Of a stretch of DNA of 62,864 bases, positions 7,425 to 15,509 are shown piece by piece. The DNA comes from an uncultured cyanobacterium. GTDB lineage: Bacteria; Cyanobacteriota; Cyanobacteriia; PCC-6307; Cyanobiaceae. Below the pieces are notes generated by a model. That model had not been told where the DNA came from and did no database searches. It saw only the letters and a list, made by a program, of their open reading frames with translations. The first letter of the stretch is position 1; the number at the start of each line of letters is the position of its first letter. The position numbers and the translations under genes are program-made. The stretch spans positions 1-62,864 of the forward strand of contig CAIJRN010000030.1 of assembly GCA_903823115.1 (NCBI GenBank), read 5' to 3'.

Positions 7425-7876
7425 GTGCGCCGCTGGTGCGCCATGGCTGGACGATCGCCTTCCAGCCCCAGCTCTTCGCACGGCAAGTCGTGGAGCTCAA
7501 AGCCGAGGTGAAACGACTCAAGCAGGAGCTCGATCCCCAGTCCTTCGTTCAGCACCCCCAGGTGAAGCTGCTGGCGGCAGTGATGGAGGGGATCAAGGAG
7601 CGGATCGCTGCCGATCCCTACGCCAGCCGCTTTGCTCTCACGGGCCCGCTGCGCCGCTATGGCCGGCTCAAGGGCCTGGGACTGCCGGATCGCTACCGCC
7701 TGTTCTTCCGCCCCTTTGAAGCGGAGGACCGGCGCCTGCTGTTGATCCTCTGGCTGGGCTTCCCCCGCAAGGACGGCGACCGCAACGACTGCTACGCCGT
7801 GTTCTCGCGCCTGGTGCAGCGCGGCGAGCTGCCGGAGGACTGGGAGAGCCTGCAGCGCGAGCTCGACGCCGGCTGA
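7421..7876 (+). CDS. yhaV: YhaV-family ribonuclease toxin
   Basis: A 151-residue toxin of the YhaV family (RelE-superfamily endoribonucleases that cut mRNA). Family landmarks in order: RHGWTIAFQPQLFARQ at the start, HPQVKLLAAVMEGI, the basic core LPDRYRLFFRPF followed by LLLILWLGFP, and the ending DRNDCYAVFSRLVQRGELPEDWESL. The length and the DxYAVF block fit YhaV. It is translationally coupled to the AbrB-like antitoxin. A weak hairpin (CGCCC/GGGCG, 7914-7931) lies 40 bp after the stop. It appears intact. Confidence 0.78.
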   Translation: MSAPLVRHGWTIAFQPQLFARQVVELKAEVKRLKQELDPQSFVQHPQVKLLAAVMEGIKERIAADPYASRFALTGPLRRYGRLKGLGLPDRYRLFFRPFEAEDRRLLLILWLGFPRKDGDRNDCYAVFSRLVQRGELPEDWESLQRELDAG

Positions 7877-9038
7877 GGGGACGACGTCTGGCAAGGGAGG
7901 ACAGGACCTAGCCCGCCCCCTGAACAGGGCGATGGCGCAGCTGCAGACCCACTCGCTATTCATCCCCCATGGCATCTCCCGCTGCCGGCCGCAGCGCCTT
8001 GCGGAGTGTCGAGCCCCCTCAAGCGTCCGTTGCAAGCAATCCGGTGCCTATTCACTGGGGCCCCGTCGGACCGTCACCCGGGCTGAATGAGCTCCAGATT
8101 CCTGGCTTTACCGGCCCCATGCGTTTAACAAGGTCGGGAGGATTGATCCGGCTCGTCGTCCCCCGAGATCCCAGCCCATCCCCCACAAGCCCGGCAAAGT
8201 GGTGGTGCAAATGGTGGTGTATTTGCCGAGCTGCATCACCTATAAGCCAGTGTTTGCAGGCATTCTTAAAGCCGGTTCAGAGGACACCCTCTCCGTTTTG
8301 CCTGAATCCTGAGACGGTTCAGATCGTCACCGGGATCGTTCAAGTAGGGGAGATTTTCTGCAGATCGTTATCTCAGGATCGCTCCGTCGGTTTATCGGTG
8401 CTCATTGAACCAGTGGTCGGCGAGGCGCTCTTGCAGGTACTTTGTCCAGCAGGGGAGCAGATGTCTGAGGCGGCCAGGCAGGACGCTGTTTGAAGCCCAG
8501 AGCGGTGGTGCTTGCAAGGCCAGCCAACGATCTGCCCGCTGGTCAACGGCCGTACAGGAGCGTGCCGATGCCGCCCGGGAGTTGGCGATCCAGACAGCAG
8601 AACCAGCGATCCATGCTTCCCCAACAATCAGCCTCACGCCTGCCCCGCTGGCGACCCTCCAGCGCAATCGTGATGTCAGGAGAAATTCAGGATCGTCTTT
8701 GGGAAGAACGTGATCGCCCAGGAGCAGTACAGCCGTGGTAACTCCCTGACGATCGCCATGGCAGTGGTATGAACTGCTCGTTGCCAAGAGGTGTGTTCAA
8801 GGGCCCGGGCTCGGGGCCGAAACGCGGCTCAAAACTCGTCTACACGCTCTGTCGGCGTGACTGAGCCAGCCGTTCAGCGGCTTTCGTCAGGAATTCAGCC
8901 CCGCGGCGACAACAGCGCGGCCCCGGACAGGGTTGTTCCAGAGACTCCTGGAGCGACTTAGCGTCAGGGTTCAGCGCCACTCACCTCCTCAAGTTCTTTT
9001 TCCGAATCCAGTAGCCCAATCCTCCGCCTTCTCTCTCG
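7877..9038. other. 1.16-kb gap with no recognised gene
   Basis: Open frames exist on both strands (the longest at 7969-8493 plus and 8392-8787 minus), but none shows a domain, a steady codon pattern or a plausible start. The tract separates the toxin-antitoxin pair from the polyketide cluster. It may be remains of deleted mobile DNA. The last ~100 bp should contain the promoter of the polyketide operon. Confidence 0.45.
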
Positions 9039-9773
9039 ATGCTTGATCAGCCACTGGCCCAGCGCCACCGGCAACCCGAGTGGATGGACCAGCCCGGCAT
9101 CGATCCCGCCGCCCACAGCCAGGCCCTGGAGGGTCTGCGCAGAATCAATGCCTTCAGCGGAGCCGTCGGTTCGCTGTTCGCGCCGATCCGTTCCCTGGCC
9201 CGGCAGCAGAGCGGACACCCGCTGCGGGTTCTGGATCTGGCCTGTGGCGGCGGGGACAACACCACCGCCCTGGCGGAAAAGGCCCGCCGCGAAGGGCTCA
9301 ATGTTCGGGTCGACGGCTGTGACCTCAGTCCCCAGGCGGTGGCCATCGCTGCCCGCAGCGCCGAGGAGCGCGGTCTGAGCGCAACGTTCTTCCAGGCCGA
9401 CGCCCTCCATGATCCCCTCCCGGACGACTATGACGTCATCCTCTGCACCCTCTTCCTGCACCATCTCGAGGATGCCGAGGCGGTGGATCTATTGCGACGG
9501 ATGGCTCGCGCCAGCCGGTGCCTGGTGTTGGTCAATGACCTGATCCGCAGTCCCCTGGGCTACGGCTTGGCCTGGGCAGGCTGCCGGCTGCTGAGTCGCT
9601 CGCCGATCGTCCATTTCGATGGCCCCGTCTCAGTACAGGGCGCCTTCCAGTTGCGGGAAGTGCGCGAGCTGGCAGCCCGGGCAGGCCTTGAGGGTGCCGA
9701 TCTGCGGCGCAGTTGGCCTGAGCGCTACCTGCTCTGCTGGCGCCGTCCGGGCGGCCCGCCCCTGAAGCGATGA
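9039..9773 (+). CDS. Class I SAM methyltransferase of the type III PKS cluster
   Basis: A 244-residue Rossmann-fold methyltransferase. The SAM-binding motif is VLDLACGGGDNT at about residue 64, with DGCDLSPQAVAIA as motif II and DYDVILCTLFLHHL as motif IV. It probably O- or C-methylates the polyketide product. It is the first gene of a three-gene run, and its stop overlaps the oxidoreductase start by 4 bp. Gene content matches alkylresorcinol-type loci (Streptomyces srs; the hierridin hid locus of Cyanobium), where a methyltransferase accompanies the PKS. Substrate is inferred from context only. Confidence 0.82.
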   Translation: MLDQPLAQRHRQPEWMDQPGIDPAAHSQALEGLRRINAFSGAVGSLFAPIRSLARQQSGHPLRVLDLACGGGDNTTALAEKARREGLNVRVDGCDLSPQAVAIAARSAEERGLSATFFQADALHDPLPDDYDVILCTLFLHHLEDAEAVDLLRRMARASRCLVLVNDLIRSPLGYGLAWAGCRLLSRSPIVHFDGPVSVQGAFQLREVRELAARAGLEGADLRRSWPERYLLCWRRPGGPPLKR

Positions 9774-10924
9774 GTGCTCCGGACTGGGACGTGATCGTGA
9801 TCGGGGCCGGACCCGCCGGTGCCCTGGCCGCCCACCAGTTGGCGCGTTGCCAGCTGCGGGTGCTGCTGGTGGAGAAGCGGGCCTTTCCCCGCTGGAAGAT
9901 CTGCGGCAGCTGCCTCAATGGCGCGGCCCTCAGGGCCCTGGAGGAAGCGGGGCTGGGCCACCTGGTCGACGACCTGGGAGGCGTTCCGCTCGAGCGGATC
10001 CGTCTCGGCCTGCAAGGCCGTCAGCTGGACCTCGCCCTGCCCATGGGCCGGTCCCTCTCCCGAGGCCGTCTTGACCTGGCCCTGAGCGAAGCCGCCGTTG
10101 CCGCCGGAGCCGTATGGCGCCTGCAGACCGAGGCCACCGTGGTGGGGTCCTGTGCGGGGGGCCGGGAGGTGGAGCTGCGTTCCGGTACCGACTGTCAGAC
10201 CACCAGCGCCCGGGTCGTGCTGCTCGCCTCGGGGCTCGGCAGTCCCGGTCTGGCCCCGGACCTGCCGATCCAGACGCGGATCAGCCCCAGGGCCAGGATC
10301 GGCGCCGGCTGCCAGCTGGAAGCAGGGGTGAGCGGCTACGGCAGCGGCACGATCCACATGGCCATCGGCCGACACGGCTACGTGGGGCTGGTGCGCAACG
10401 AAGCGAGCGATCTCAACCTGGCGGCGGCCTTCGATCGGCCCCACCTGATCGCGGCAGGTGGGCCGGCCGCCTGTGCCGCCGAAGTGCTGGCGGAGGCCGG
10501 CTTCGATCCCATCCCCGAGGCGGCTGACGCCTCCTGGCGGGCCACCCCGGCCCTCACCCGCCGAAGCACCCCACCGGCGGCTGAGCGGCTGCTGCTGCTG
10601 GGGGATGCCGCCGGCTATGTGGAACCGTTCACCGGCGAGGGCATGGGCTGGGCCCTGATGGGGGCTCAGGCGGTCGTGCCCCTGGTGCTGCAGGGACAAA
10701 GGGAATGGAGCAGGGATCTCGAGCGGGCATGGACCCGCCGCCATGCCCGTCTGATCGGGTCGCGGCAGCGCTTCTGCCATGGTCTGGCCTTCGCCCTGCG
10801 GCGCCCCGGCCTGAGTCGGGGCCTGCTGGCGGCGGCCGGGCGCTGGCCGGCCCTGACCGCCCCCCTGCTCCAGCATCTCGATGGTGCAACCCTGCAACGG
10901 ATCACCCCAGAGCCATGTCCCTGA
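9770..10924 (+). CDS. FAD-dependent oxidoreductase of the type III PKS cluster
   Basis: A 384-residue flavoprotein of the geranylgeranyl-reductase/p-hydroxybenzoate-hydroxylase type. The FAD dinucleotide motif is VIGAGPAGALAA at residues 10-21, followed by the conserved Glu in LLVEKRAFPRWKICG. The second FAD motif is LLLGDAAGYVEPFTGEGMGWAL near residue 290. In comparable clusters a flavin enzyme hydroxylates the aromatic product. It is coupled at both ends: 4 bp with the methyltransferase and 10 bp with the PKS. Confidence 0.82.
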   Translation: MSAPDWDVIVIGAGPAGALAAHQLARCQLRVLLVEKRAFPRWKICGSCLNGAALRALEEAGLGHLVDDLGGVPLERIRLGLQGRQLDLALPMGRSLSRGRLDLALSEAAVAAGAVWRLQTEATVVGSCAGGREVELRSGTDCQTTSARVVLLASGLGSPGLAPDLPIQTRISPRARIGAGCQLEAGVSGYGSGTIHMAIGRHGYVGLVRNEASDLNLAAAFDRPHLIAAGGPAACAAEVLAEAGFDPIPEAADASWRATPALTRRSTPPAAERLLLLGDAAGYVEPFTGEGMGWALMGAQAVVPLVLQGQREWSRDLERAWTRRHARLIGSRQRFCHGLAFALRRPGLSRGLLAAAGRWPALTAPLLQHLDGATLQRITPEPCP

Positions 10925-12018
10925 CGATTCAAGGGCTGGGCACGGCCCTGCCGCTTCATCGCCTCGCCCAGAGCGCCGCCGCCGCGATCGCAGCCCGGGT
11001 GGCCCTGCCGGAGCAGGTCCTTTCCCCGTCCAGGCGCCGGCTGCTCGAGACCCTCCATCGCCGGACAGGGGTGGCCACACGCCACGTCGTGCTGGCGGAG
11101 CTCACAGACACGAATTCCGGCCACGAACAGAGCTTCTTCGGCACCACCAGCCCCGGCACCGGCGAACGGATGCGTCGTTACAGCCAGGAAGCGCCGCCCC
11201 TCGCCCTGCAGGCCGTACGGGCTGCCCTGGAGCAGGCGCAGGTTCCCCCTGAACGGATCACCCACCTGATCACGGTCTCCTGCACCGGCTTCCACGCACC
11301 CGGCGTCGATCTCGCCCTGATGGCCGCCCTGCCGCTGAGCGCCAGCGTGGCCCGCACCCATGTGGGGTTCATGGGCTGTCACGGTGCCCTCAATGGCCTG
11401 CGGGTGGCGGCCGGCTTCACCGGCGCCGATCCCGAGGCCTGTGTGTTGCTCTGTGCCGTCGAGCTCTGCAGCCTGCATCTGCAGTACGGCTGGGAGGGGG
11501 AGAGGATCGTGGCCAATGCCCTGTTCGCCGACGGCGCCGCTGCCCTGGTGGCCTCCGGGGAGGGAGCGGCGGCTGAGGCGGGCCAGGCCCCGGGGCTGCG
11601 GCGATGGATCGCCAGCGGCTCCCTGTTGGTGCCCGCCAGCTCCGGGGCCATGTCCTGGGCGATTGAGGATCACGGCTTCGTCATGGGCCTGTCCCCCCAG
11701 GTCCCCGATCTGATCGCCGAGCATCTGAGACCCTGGCTGGAAGCGTGGCTGGCGGAGCAGCATCTGACCATCGACGCGATCGGCTCCTGGGCCGTGCATC
11801 CCGGCGGCCCCCGCATCCTCTCGGCGGTGACGGAGACCCTGGGGCTCGATCCGATCCTGATCGAGCCCTCCCGATCGGTGCTCAGGGAATGCGGCAACAT
11901 GTCCTCGCCGACCCTGCTGTTCATCCTCGAGCGATTGCGGCGCAGCGGTGCGCCTGGTCCCTGCCTGGCGATGGCCTTCGGCCCGGGCCTCTGTGTCGAG
12001 GTGGCCCTGCTGGCATGA
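10915..12018 (+). CDS. Type III polyketide synthase (chalcone-synthase-like)
   Basis: A 368-residue homodimeric ketosynthase that condenses malonyl-CoA units onto a starter. The catalytic triad is visible: Cys123 in VSCTGFHAPG, His295 in AVHPGGPR and Asn328 in CGNMSSPT. The start MSLTIQG overlaps the upstream gene by 10 bp; longer upstream extension lacks similarity. Together with the two preceding genes it forms a compact operon like those making alkylresorcinols and their methylated or oxidised derivatives. In Cyanobium the hierridins come from such a locus, so a hid-type product is likely but not proven. Starter specificity cannot be read from the sequence. Confidence 0.88.
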   Translation: MSLTIQGLGTALPLHRLAQSAAAAIAARVALPEQVLSPSRRRLLETLHRRTGVATRHVVLAELTDTNSGHEQSFFGTTSPGTGERMRRYSQEAPPLALQAVRAALEQAQVPPERITHLITVSCTGFHAPGVDLALMAALPLSASVARTHVGFMGCHGALNGLRVAAGFTGADPEACVLLCAVELCSLHLQYGWEGERIVANALFADGAAALVASGEGAAAEAGQAPGLRRWIASGSLLVPASSGAMSWAIEDHGFVMGLSPQVPDLIAEHLRPWLEAWLAEQHLTIDAIGSWAVHPGGPRILSAVTETLGLDPILIEPSRSVLRECGNMSSPTLLFILERLRRSGAPGPCLAMAFGPGLCVEVALLA

Positions 12019-12297
12019 GCTGGGGCACGGGTGGAGGCAGCGGGTCCATGAAGCTGACCATCAACCGCTGAGATTGCTGTCCACATCACGCGCTGCTGTG
12101 GGTGCGTCCGGGACCGCAGCCGCACTCTGGGGGTCAGATGGCATCCGCACGGACACACACCATGGCCTGACGGACGCCCCAGCTCCGAGGCTGTCCCCAG
12201 GCCCGGCGAGAGCAAAGCCAAACGGTCAGGGATCAAGCATTGTTAATCAACCAGCCAAGAAAGTGCGCTTGGATGGTAAAGAGCGCAGAAATAAACC

Positions 12298-12486
12298 ATG
12301 ACCATTCGATCCGGTGACCTGATCAGCCTCAGCCAGAAGCCAGGCGCCACATACCAGGTGGTCAATCTCGACGACTGCTCCGACTGCGTGTGGGTGAGGC
12401 GCTGGCCCCTTGACACGCACCGCTCACCGACCTTTGCAGTGCAGAGCTCCCAGATCAGGCCGCTGCTGTCGGAGGTGATCCGATGA
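12298..12486 (+). CDS. Small conserved hypothetical (62 aa)
   Basis: A 62-residue protein (MTIRSGDLISLSQKPGATYQ...) that reads like a small beta-barrel: GDLI, YQVVNLDDCSDCVWVRRWP and TFAVQSSQIRP. A CSDC pair sits at residues 28-31. It is preceded by an AT-richer stretch (12236-12297) suitable for a promoter. No family name is recognised. It overlaps the next small ORF by 4 bp. Confidence 0.55.
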   Translation: MTIRSGDLISLSQKPGATYQVVNLDDCSDCVWVRRWPLDTHRSPTFAVQSSQIRPLLSEVIR

Positions 12487-12605
12487 TTCCCCCGATTGCC
12501 GCAGTGCTCAACCGCCTGTTATGCCATGCCTGGAAAGCCGTTCTGTGGGGAGTCTTGATCGCCAGTGCCGCTGAGTGGTGTGGCATGGAGTTCGGCAACG
12601 CCTGA
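12483..12605 (+). CDS. 40-residue coupled small ORF
   Basis: It starts at an ATGA overlap with the preceding gene and encodes a hydrophobic peptide (MIPPIAAVLNRLL, then KAVLWGVLIASAAEW) that could be a single membrane helix. The overlap and hydrophobic pattern suggest a genuine small membrane protein. No homologue is recognised, so existence is uncertain. Confidence 0.35.
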   Translation: MIPPIAAVLNRLLCHAWKAVLWGVLIASAAEWCGMEFGNA

Positions 12606-12791
12606 GTGGTCAGAACCTTGCCGGTTCCTGCCGGGAATGAATGCGCATTCGCCGGGGGTGCCGCCCACCCACCTGCCTGATTGAGGGCGAAGATGGTGTC
12701 GCCATGTGCCGCTGATGGAACGGGGAGTCAAGATCCGGTGTTCAATCCTGAGTCCATGGATTGGCAGCCAACAGCGACAGATCCAGCCGGC

Positions 12792-13184
12792 TCACTCCTC
12801 GTCGTCAGCCCCTCCGACCGGAACCAGGCGGATCTGTTTCTTGCCGAGCTTGATCTCAAACTCATCGCCAGGCTTGAGGTCCAGCAAAGCGGTGTAGGCC
12901 TTGCCCACCATCAGATTGCCGTTGAACTGCACCTTGGTGGCGTAGCTCAGGTGACGACCGGGACGCTTGGCAGCGCGGCTGCTGCCTTCTCCGAGGTTCA
13001 CGCCCTTGGCTTCCAGCAGCGCTTCATAGAAGGCTGTGAAATTCAGCCTTTCGGCACCGCCTTTCATGGTGCTGACATAGCCAGCAGCACGAACGAGATC
13101 AGACTTGGAGGCATCGCCCAGCTCTTTGACCTTGGCAAGCAGTTCTGGACCTGCAAGTACAGAGGGGACAGCAAGCATTGCCAT
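12792..13184 (-). CDS. cyAbrB transcriptional regulator
   Basis: A 130-residue cyanobacterial AbrB-like protein. The N-terminal conserved block is GPELLAKVKELGDASKSDLV, then RAAGYVSTMKGGAERLNFTAF. The C-terminal AbrB-type DNA-binding half is KVQFNGNLMVGKAYTALL with PGDEFEIKLGKKQIRL. cyAbrB proteins are global regulators of carbon/nitrogen balance in cyanobacteria. The frame is open further upstream, but family similarity ends near MAMLAVPS, so ATG 13184 (or 13178) is chosen. No Shine-Dalgarno sequence is visible. Confidence 0.88.
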   Translation of the reverse strand: MAMLAVPSVLAGPELLAKVKELGDASKSDLVRAAGYVSTMKGGAERLNFTAFYEALLEAKGVNLGEGSSRAAKRPGRHLSYATKVQFNGNLMVGKAYTALLDLKPGDEFEIKLGKKQIRLVPVGGADDEE

Positions 13185-13323
13185 GACGTTAAAGCCGTTG
13201 ATCGCACCATACCCAACGTCGACCAACTTTCCAAGCCAATCTGGTTCAATATTGATTTCTGGATTGCAGCACTTCTCCTGCATCACCGAAGCTGATTCAG
13301 CTCCGGCGCGGCACCTGCGTCCA

Positions 13324-13379
13324 AAGCCACTGCCTGCCGTGCCACTGCCTGCCATGCCACTGCTTGCCATGCCATTGCG
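13324..13379 (+). repeat. 15-bp tandem repeat, about 3.5 units
   Basis: Units TGCCGTGCCACTGCC, TGCCATGCCACTGCT and TGCCATGCCATTGCG run head to tail from 13335, after a partial unit. The last unit supplies the ATG of the decayed DUF4236 copy. Confidence 0.8.
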
Positions 13380-13720
13380 CTTCCGCCGCTCCGCCGGCCT
13401 GGATCCTCGGCACTTCACATAGCACTGCGCCGGCCTGCGACGACAGCAAAGGGGAGCCTGAGTTCGAGCTCCGTAGGTGGTCGGGGCTTCCACATTCCGG
13501 TGGGACGCCGTGGCGCCCCCGCACCACGGTGGGACTACCGGGTACCGGTCTGACCTGGTGTCGAACACATTGCCGATGGCGGTGATGGAAACAGCGGAGG
13601 CGAAGCAGGGTGATCGATTGCGGGCCCAGAGCCAGGACAACACCAAACGCCCTGCTCAGCATTGCAGGGAGGCCGTACAGAAAACAATCAAGCTGACGAC
13701 TCAGCGGCGCTCGCTGCGCA
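13369..13720 (+). pseudogene. Decayed DUF4236 paralogue
   Basis: MPLRFRRSAGLDP matches the start of the intact gene at 2917 but stops at a TAG after 17 codons. Other frames then carry further recognisable pieces: GLSS-type text near 13460, a TTVGLPGTGL piece at about 13529-13558, and the C-terminal block RAQSQDNTKRPAQHC, equivalent to RAQGQDDAKRRAQRC of the intact copy. About 240 bp of the middle is missing. This is a duplicate that has degraded by stop, frameshift and internal deletion. Confidence 0.75.
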
Positions 13721-13862
13721 GAGTCGACTGCTGCGGCGTCAATTCGACTGCCTCCACAACGCTGCGTCCCCAGCGCCACCTTTGCCAGCGTGACCGTCCG
13801 CAGCGTGATCATCGAGCCGGCACCGTGCCCCAGAAGCGGGGGAAGCCAGCAAGTGGGGGGGG

Positions 13863-15509
13863 TCACCGCAACCCGGCTGAGGCGGCAGACCCCTGACTCT
13901 CCAGCCACATCCGGGCCAGGGCCAACTGCAGCTGCGGGCAGGCCTGCAGCCCCACAAACTCCGGCGCATCCGAAAGAGCGCCGCTGGCGGGGTCGTAGCT
14001 CAGGGCGATCAGCGCCTCCAGAGGTTCCAGGTCAAGGCGGTCAAGGAGCTGCTGCCGCTGGCGCCAGCCCCAGCGCAAGTCCGTGAAGCTGCGGCGCCGT
14101 TGCACCAGGAGCGACCGGATCGCCCCATCCCCAGCACAAAGCTCCCGGACCTGCTGACGCACGCGTTCGAGACGTAGGGCGCTCATCGGCGCCTGCTCGG
14201 CAGGTACTTTCTCGGCAGGTATCTGGTCGGCCGGTGACTGCGGCGATACGGCAAGGCCCAGCGGCCCGAGCCGGAACAGGGCCAGCGCCGCGACGCCGAG
14301 GCAGCCCATCAACACGGCAACGATCAGGACCTGAATGGCGCGTGGGGGCCGCCGACCTGGTCCTGGCCCCGGCTTACTGCGTGGCGCTGGCCGTGAGGGA
14401 GCGATGGAGGCGGCTGCCGCTTCGTCGGGCAGCCCTTGAACGGCGTGGTCAGGAGCGGCGACCTGAATCTGTCCCTTCGGATCAAGGCTCCGGGGCCGGC
14501 GGGGCTGGAGCCGGGGGCCGCCCGGACCCTGCTCAGAGGGCACCAAGGCCAGGTCGTGCCATGCCTCCTCAGGGCGCCAGTGGGCGATGGCCACCGTCAC
14601 GTCGTCGCCGCTGCCCTGGCTGCTGATGCGATCCAGGCTCGCCGCCAGGTCGACAGGCGGCTCTACGGCCTGCGGCAAGGGCGCCTGGCTCAGATAACGG
14701 CCCAGGGCGAAAAAGTCGTCATCGGTGCTGCAGGACTTGCGGATGCCATCCGTGCTCAGCAGCAGGGCGAACGCCGGCGTCTCCAGATCGAGTCGCTGGA
14801 TGGCGGTGCGGGGCGCACAGTGAGCGGCGGCATCGTTGAGGCAGAGGCTGAAGGTGGCCTCGCCGGCGGCGGCTGGATCGTTCTCCTGGCTCAGCAGCCG
14901 GGATCCACTGGCCTGCAGCTGCAGCAGATCCCAGTCGCCGAGACCGGTGTGCCCCCACCAGCGCGGTGTCATCACCACCAGCCCCAGGGTCGTCCCGTAG
15001 AGCAGGGGTGAAAAGGCCTCCCGGCCATCGGCCGGCGGCTGCACCCGCCAGTGCCTGCGCACAGCCCGCAACCAGCGGCGCTGAATGACCTGGGGCAGCT
15101 CCTGGCCCAGCCACTGCTGCCACTGATCCTGCTGCCACTGATCCTGCTGCAACTGTTCCTGTTGCCCCTGGTCCTGCTGCAACTCCAGCAATTGCTGCGG
15201 CGAGGGTTCGCTCAGCGCAGGCCCTGCGTCTGTAGGCCGTGACGACAACGGTGTCGCGGCGCCGATCGCCTGGCTCTGGAACAACTGCCGGGCCGTGTTC
15301 AGGGCCGTGCGGCAGGCCAACCAGCTGCCGACATCACTGCGTCCGTAGCGGGCACCGCCATGGCCGTCGGCCACGGCCATCACCTGCACCAGCTCCCCCT
15401 GGCGGTCCTGGAAGCAGTGCCAACCGCTGGCGTCCTGACAGACGACTCCCTTGCGACGGTGCGAGGCGCCCGGGCGGGTGCAGCAGAGCGGGGGCAGCCA
15501 GTGGCTCAC
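13863..15509 (-). CDS. PP2C-type protein phosphatase with membrane anchor
   Basis: A 548-residue Ser/Thr phosphatase. The PPM metal-binding motif is VADGHGGARYG (Asp48), with LLSTDGIRKS and GSGDDVTVAIAHW as later motifs. Residues ~115-140 are a Gln/Trp/Asp-rich insert built from 15-bp repeats. After a Pro/Arg linker a hydrophobic helix (IQVLIVAVLMGCLGVAALAL, about residue 395) is followed by a ~130-residue domain without recognised motifs. It starts at a GTG overlapping the vWA stop by 4 bp and is the last gene of the leftward signalling operon. It should reverse the phosphorylation made by the kinase two genes upstream. Confidence 0.85.
   Translation of the reverse strand: MSHWLPPLCCTRPGASHRRKGVVCQDASGWHCFQDRQGELVQVMAVADGHGGARYGRSDVGSWLACRTALNTARQLFQSQAIGAATPLSSRPTDAGPALSEPSPQQLLELQQDQGQQEQLQQDQWQQDQWQQWLGQELPQVIQRRWLRAVRRHWRVQPPADGREAFSPLLYGTTLGLVVMTPRWWGHTGLGDWDLLQLQASGSRLLSQENDPAAAGEATFSLCLNDAAAHCAPRTAIQRLDLETPAFALLLSTDGIRKSCSTDDDFFALGRYLSQAPLPQAVEPPVDLAASLDRISSQGSGDDVTVAIAHWRPEEAWHDLALVPSEQGPGGPRLQPRRPRSLDPKGQIQVAAPDHAVQGLPDEAAAASIAPSRPAPRSKPGPGPGRRPPRAIQVLIVAVLMGCLGVAALALFRLGPLGLAVSPQSPADQIPAEKVPAEQAPMSALRLERVRQQVRELCAGDGAIRSLLVQRRRSFTDLRWGWRQRQQLLDRLDLEPLEALIALSYDPASGALSDAPEFVGLQACPQLQLALARMWLESQGSAASAGLR
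15115..15189 (-). repeat. 15-bp tandem repeat in the phosphatase gene
   Basis: Five units of TGCTGCCACTGATCC type (two identical, then three diverged). They encode a QQDQW-like repeat in the phosphatase insert. Confidence 0.8.

Noticed and set aside
7969-8493. A 174-codon plus-strand frame in the 1.16-kb gap
   Set aside because: Irregular composition (Pro/Ser/Trp clusters), no domain and no plausible start context.
8392-8787. A 131-codon minus-strand frame in the same gap
   Set aside because: It looked faintly like a transposase tail (Trp/Arg-rich end), but no DDE or HTH motif could be found.
12792-13646. cyAbrB extended to 284 residues
   Set aside because: The extra N-terminal part is low-complexity translation of the 15-bp repeats and the decayed DUF4236 copy; family similarity starts at about residue 150.
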